The notes below the pieces were generated by a model that was given only the letters and a program-made list of their open reading frames with translations, did no database searches and had not been told where the DNA came from. This document shows, piece after piece, positions 6,505 through 8,991 of a DNA stretch of 8,991 nt. Within the stretch, counting starts at the first letter, position 1, and each line of letters begins with the position of its first letter. The position numbers were made by a program, and so were the translations under genes. Origin of the DNA: Nitrospirae bacterium RIFCSPLOW2_12_42_9 (GTDB taxonomy: Bacteria; Nitrospirota; 9FT-COMBO-42-15; HDB-SIOI813); assembly GCA_001805205.1 (NCBI GenBank), contig MHER01000029.1, forward strand, positions 1 through 8,991. Direction: 5' to 3'.

Positions 6505-6640
6505 AAAATAGGGACAGCAGCCATTTTTTAGTTAATCTGTTAATCTGGGGACACCTTACTTATTTCTTTAAAGAAATAAGTAAGGTGTCCCCAGATTAGC
6601 CCAGATTAGAGGGGTAAAAAATGGCCGCTGTCCCTATTTT
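6505..6640. repeat. Nested foldback (MITE/REP-like) element
   Basis: The outer arms, 6505-6530 and 6615-6640, are inverted copies matching at 25 of 26 positions (A6519 opposes C6626). Inside lies a perfect 58-bp palindrome at 6541-6598, centred on TA. Each inner arm begins with a tandem copy: TTAATCTG twice at 6532-6547, and CCAGATTAG at 6591-6599 and 6601-6609. The motifs GGGACAGC and GGGGACACC resemble the REP-type repeats often associated with REP-linked Y1 transposases. No transposase is encoded here, so it would be moved in trans. It occupies the whole spacer between the radical SAM gene and the protease gene. Confidence 0.85.
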
Positions 6641-6645
6641 TTTAT
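6508..6645 (+). terminator. Foldback acting as terminator after the radical SAM gene
   Basis: The outer stem ends in GCTGTCCCTA followed by seven T residues (6637-6643), the shape of an intrinsic terminator with a very long stem. It starts 5 bases after the radical SAM stop. The promoter of the next gene lies just beyond it, so it would insulate the two units. The function is inferred from position and shape. Confidence 0.5.
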
Positions 6646-6656
6646 TTATTTAAATG

Positions 6657-6665
6657 TGTTATAAT
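6657..6665 (+). promoter_or_regulatory. Extended -10 promoter of the Ycf46-M41 gene
   Basis: TGTTATAAT is a perfect TATAAT with the TGn extension. The corresponding -35 position (6637-6642) is only a T-run, which extended -10 promoters can tolerate. Initiation near 6672 would leave a short leader of about 24 bases carrying AAGGA (6685-6689) before the ATG at 6696. The promoter abuts the foldback element. Confidence 0.55.
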
Positions 6666-6695
6666 TGAGTAATATTTAGCAAAGAAGGACTAATT

Positions 6696-8831
6696 ATGAA
6701 CACCAAAGAGTTTCAGGAAGAGATAAAGATCCATGTTGAGGCAAGATACCCCATCATCTGGCTCGTATCCTTTGAGGAACGGAGGGTAGAGAGGGTCGTA
6801 GAGGATCTATGCAGGAATATAGACTTCAAATACTGGTCATGGTCTGTTTCAAGAGGTATTTACAGCGGAGAGAAAAAGAAATGGGAGCCTCTCAGCAGGG
6901 AAAAGATACTGACCACTATAGAAGAAAAGATCGTAAAGAGTGAAACCGAAAACAATCTCTTCATCTTAAAAGATATTTCCGGCTATTTCCACTCACATGA
7001 GTTCCTGAGGAAATTCAGGGATCTCCCTGCTATTATCGAAGAGCGGCATCCACTTAACACTATATGTATACTTTCTCCTACTCTTACAGAAATCCCCCCT
7101 GAACTGGAAGAGGATATTGTTGTTCTTGAGCTTTCGCTCCCTGATTATTATGAGATCGAGGAGATGGTCTCGAATACATTTGGAAAAATGATTCCTGATA
7201 AGTGGTTCCCCTCCACGAGGGCGATATTATATAAATCCCTCCAGGGTCTCTCAATGGATAATATCAGGAGAGTTGTGAGAAAGGCGATCAGCCTTAATAA
7301 CGGGCAATTGACAGAAGACTGTATCTCTTACATACAGGAAGAAAAACAGCAGATTATCAAGAAGCAAAAGATTCTCGATTATTATACCCGTAAAGAGACA
7401 ATAGAACATATTGGGGGATTAGACGAGATAAAGAGGTGGTTTATCGAAAGAGAGCATGTGTTTCGACTCAGCAAGGAAAAGGTGGATACACTTGGGCTTG
7501 ATACACCACGGGGACTCCTTTTAATAGGGGTGCCCGGCGGTGGTAAGAGCCTGTGTTGTAAGGCCCTTGCCGGCATATGGAATCTCCCGCTTCTGAGGAT
7601 GGATGTTGGCAGACTGTTCGGCTCTACTGTTGGTGAATCTGAAAAGAATATACGCAGGTGCATACAACTTGCAGAGGCAGTAAGCCCATGTATCCTGTGG
7701 ATAGATGAGATAGACAAGGCCTTTGGAGGTGTCAGCGGCTTCCAGGGGGACTCAGGGACTCAGCTCAGAGTCTTTGGAACCTTTGTCACGTGGCTTCAGG
7801 AAAAGGAAAAACCGGTTTTTGTCATAGCCACTGCCAATAATCCAAGAAATCTCCCCCCTGAATTATGGAGGAAGGGAAGATATGATGAGGTCTTCTTTGT
7901 CGACCTGCCGAGTATTGAAGAGAGGGAAGAGATTTTCAAGATACATCTTGAGAGCAGGGCACAGAATTCAAACAGGCTGAATATCAGAGAGCTTTCACAG
8001 AACAGCCAGGGGTATACAGGTGCAGAGATAGAACAGGCAGTAAAGGATTCCATAGTGGCCACATTCAACATGATCCACAAAGGGAGGAGGGACGATGAGA
8101 TAGAGGTAATGATCAATGACCTCTCGTCACTCGATGTTACCCAGGATTGCCTGTTGGAATCAATCAGGAATATTACGCCTTTGTCTGTATTAAAAAAAGA
8201 AGAGATCGAAGAGCTAAGGACCTGGAGTTACAGGAGGGCCCGTCCTGCATCCCAATCACTTTTCATGCAGAGGGTTGAGAATCTCGCGGATGAGGAAAAG
8301 AGGAACATTGCTTTACATGAGTCAGGCCATATTATTATGATGTGGCATCATTTTAAAAAGACGCCGGTCTTTGTAAGCATAGACAGTTATAAAGACTTCA
8401 CTGCCTTTCTCCCTGTTGATGAAACCCTTGAAAACCTCCTGACCAAGAAAGACCTTGAGAAGGAGATCGGGGTCATCCTGGGTGGAATGGTATCTGAGGA
8501 AGACAGCAGCGGTTCTGATTTAAAGACCGTTGGGGCCTCTCATGACCTTCTTGAGGCCACATCAATAGCAAGGAAGATGGTTGTAGAATATGGTTTCGGC
8601 GAGGTTATTAAAAACGCCAGCCTTATTGCATTGCAGGATTTTGCACTGACATCAGGCAAAGAGATCTTTGATGATGTGCAAAAGATCCTTGATAATGCAA
8701 GGACAGAGACAGAGGTGCTTATTTCAAGGAACAGGGAGGTATTGAAGCAGCTTATCAAACAGCTCGAAAGGGATGTCCTCATGAATGGTGAGGCACTGAT
8801 AAAATTCTTTAAGTATCATCCTCTGGCATAA
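6696..8831 (+). CDS. Ycf46-type AAA+ ATPase fused to an FtsH-like M41 metallopeptidase
   Basis: This 711-residue protein has two joined parts. Residues 1 to about 518 match the layout of Ycf46 ATPases: an N-terminal degenerate domain (ARYPIIWLVSFEE at 16-28; ILSPTLTEIPPELEEDIVVL at 125-144), then a AAA+ module. That module has Walker A GVPGGGKS 278-285, Walker B ILWIDEID 333-340, sensor ATANN 378-382 and the arginine-finger segment WRKGRYDE 391-398, and the part ends in RARPAS. Residues 519-711 are an M41 peptidase: HESGH at 541-545 and, in VGASHDLLEATSIARKMV, Asp617 as third zinc ligand. No membrane segments are visible, unlike FtsH, so it should be a soluble ATP-driven protease. AAGGA lies 6 bases before the ATG. 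The substrate is unknown. The next gene is 26 bases away. Confidence 0.88.
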   Translation: MNTKEFQEEIKIHVEARYPIIWLVSFEERRVERVVEDLCRNIDFKYWSWSVSRGIYSGEKKKWEPLSREKILTTIEEKIVKSETENNLFILKDISGYFHSHEFLRKFRDLPAIIEERHPLNTICILSPTLTEIPPELEEDIVVLELSLPDYYEIEEMVSNTFGKMIPDKWFPSTRAILYKSLQGLSMDNIRRVVRKAISLNNGQLTEDCISYIQEEKQQIIKKQKILDYYTRKETIEHIGGLDEIKRWFIEREHVFRLSKEKVDTLGLDTPRGLLLIGVPGGGKSLCCKALAGIWNLPLLRMDVGRLFGSTVGESEKNIRRCIQLAEAVSPCILWIDEIDKAFGGVSGFQGDSGTQLRVFGTFVTWLQEKEKPVFVIATANNPRNLPPELWRKGRYDEVFFVDLPSIEEREEIFKIHLESRAQNSNRLNIRELSQNSQGYTGAEIEQAVKDSIVATFNMIHKGRRDDEIEVMINDLSSLDVTQDCLLESIRNITPLSVLKKEEIEELRTWSYRRARPASQSLFMQRVENLADEEKRNIALHESGHIIMMWHHFKKTPVFVSIDSYKDFTAFLPVDETLENLLTKKDLEKEIGVILGGMVSEEDSSGSDLKTVGASHDLLEATSIARKMVVEYGFGEVIKNASLIALQDFALTSGKEIFDDVQKILDNARTETEVLISRNREVLKQLIKQLERDVLMNGEALIKFFKYHPLA

Positions 8832-8857
8832 TTTTCTTTTGAGTGGAGGAAATAGCA

Positions 8858-8991
8858 ATGTCTTTTTATTGTGTTATCAAGACAGAGATGGCCAATAAAA
8901 AATATATCATAGCTGCCCTTGTGGAGATGCAGAAGAGGGGAGAGATTACAAATTATTTAGTGAATGAAAAGAAAGAAAAGATTGAGGTAGA
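8858..8991 (+). CDS. Start of a small protein, probably DUF1257/Ycf35-like (cut by window end)
   Basis: The frame opens at ATG 8858 and runs off the window after 44 codons, beginning MSFYCVIKTEMANKKYIIAA. A strong GGAGG site (8845-8849) lies 8 bases upstream. The short distance to the preceding stop (26 bases) points to one operon. DUF1257 (Ycf35) proteins typically begin MSHF-x-IKT followed by a helix that ends in an ALxxL-like pattern. The start here resembles that, and DUF1257 genes are common neighbours of Ycf46 ATPases. The similarity is short, so the family call is tentative, but the gene itself is well supported. Confidence 0.55.
   Translation, partial: MSFYCVIKTEMANKKYIIAALVEMQKRGEITNYLVNEKKEKIEV

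Noticed and set aside
6505..6640. CRISPR repeat or attachment site reading of the foldback
   Set aside because: There is a single nested inverted structure without regularly spaced direct repeats or spacers, and no integrase gene or tRNA nearby.
7382..8116. Minus-strand frames opposite the AAA+ domain
   Set aside because: They are shadows of the well-supported Ycf46-M41 gene, with serine-rich random-looking translations.

Overview
The window looks like a bacterial chromosome segment of moderate-to-low GC, probably from an anaerobe. The lineage cannot be fixed from sequence alone; a Nitrospirota- or Desulfobacterota-like background would fit the gene content (corrinoid adenosyltransferase, tetraether-synthase-like radical SAM enzyme, Ycf46-type ATPase), but this is only a guess. 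The left third is mobile DNA and the rest is chromosomal genes.

Bases 1-1480 hold what looks like a complete insertion sequence of about 1.48 kb. It has an intact DDE transposase on the minus strand and terminal inverted repeats matching at 15 of 16 positions. Its 5' leader carries a hairpin that would hide the ribosome binding site only in read-through transcripts. Directly next to it (about 1483-3240) lies a decayed IS607-family element. Its serine recombinase gene has lost a base and has a large internal deletion. Its TnpB gene is complete except for one in-frame TAG, and the 3' end of tnpB is rich in hairpins, as expected of an omega-RNA scaffold. The two elements are probably nested or abutting insertions.

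Bases 3293-4655 hold three small genes: a universal stress protein, a convergent FmdB-type zinc-ribbon protein and, divergent from that, an ATP:corrinoid adenosyltransferase. At 4820-6499 is a 559-residue radical SAM protein resembling archaeal tetraether lipid synthase (Tes), with a rubredoxin-like N-terminal Cys/His set and additional cysteine clusters. It is followed by a 136-bp nested foldback element (6505-6640) that can also act as a terminator.

The most striking gene is at 6696-8831. It appears to be a full-length Ycf46-type AAA+ ATPase fused to an FtsH-type M41 zinc-metallopeptidase domain (HESGH plus a downstream Asp), with no membrane segments. This would be a soluble ATP-dependent protease assembled differently from FtsH. 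It has its own extended -10 promoter and is followed after 26 bases by the start of a small gene that resembles DUF1257/Ycf35 proteins, which are known companions of Ycf46 ATPases. The pair looks like an operon that continues past the window edge.
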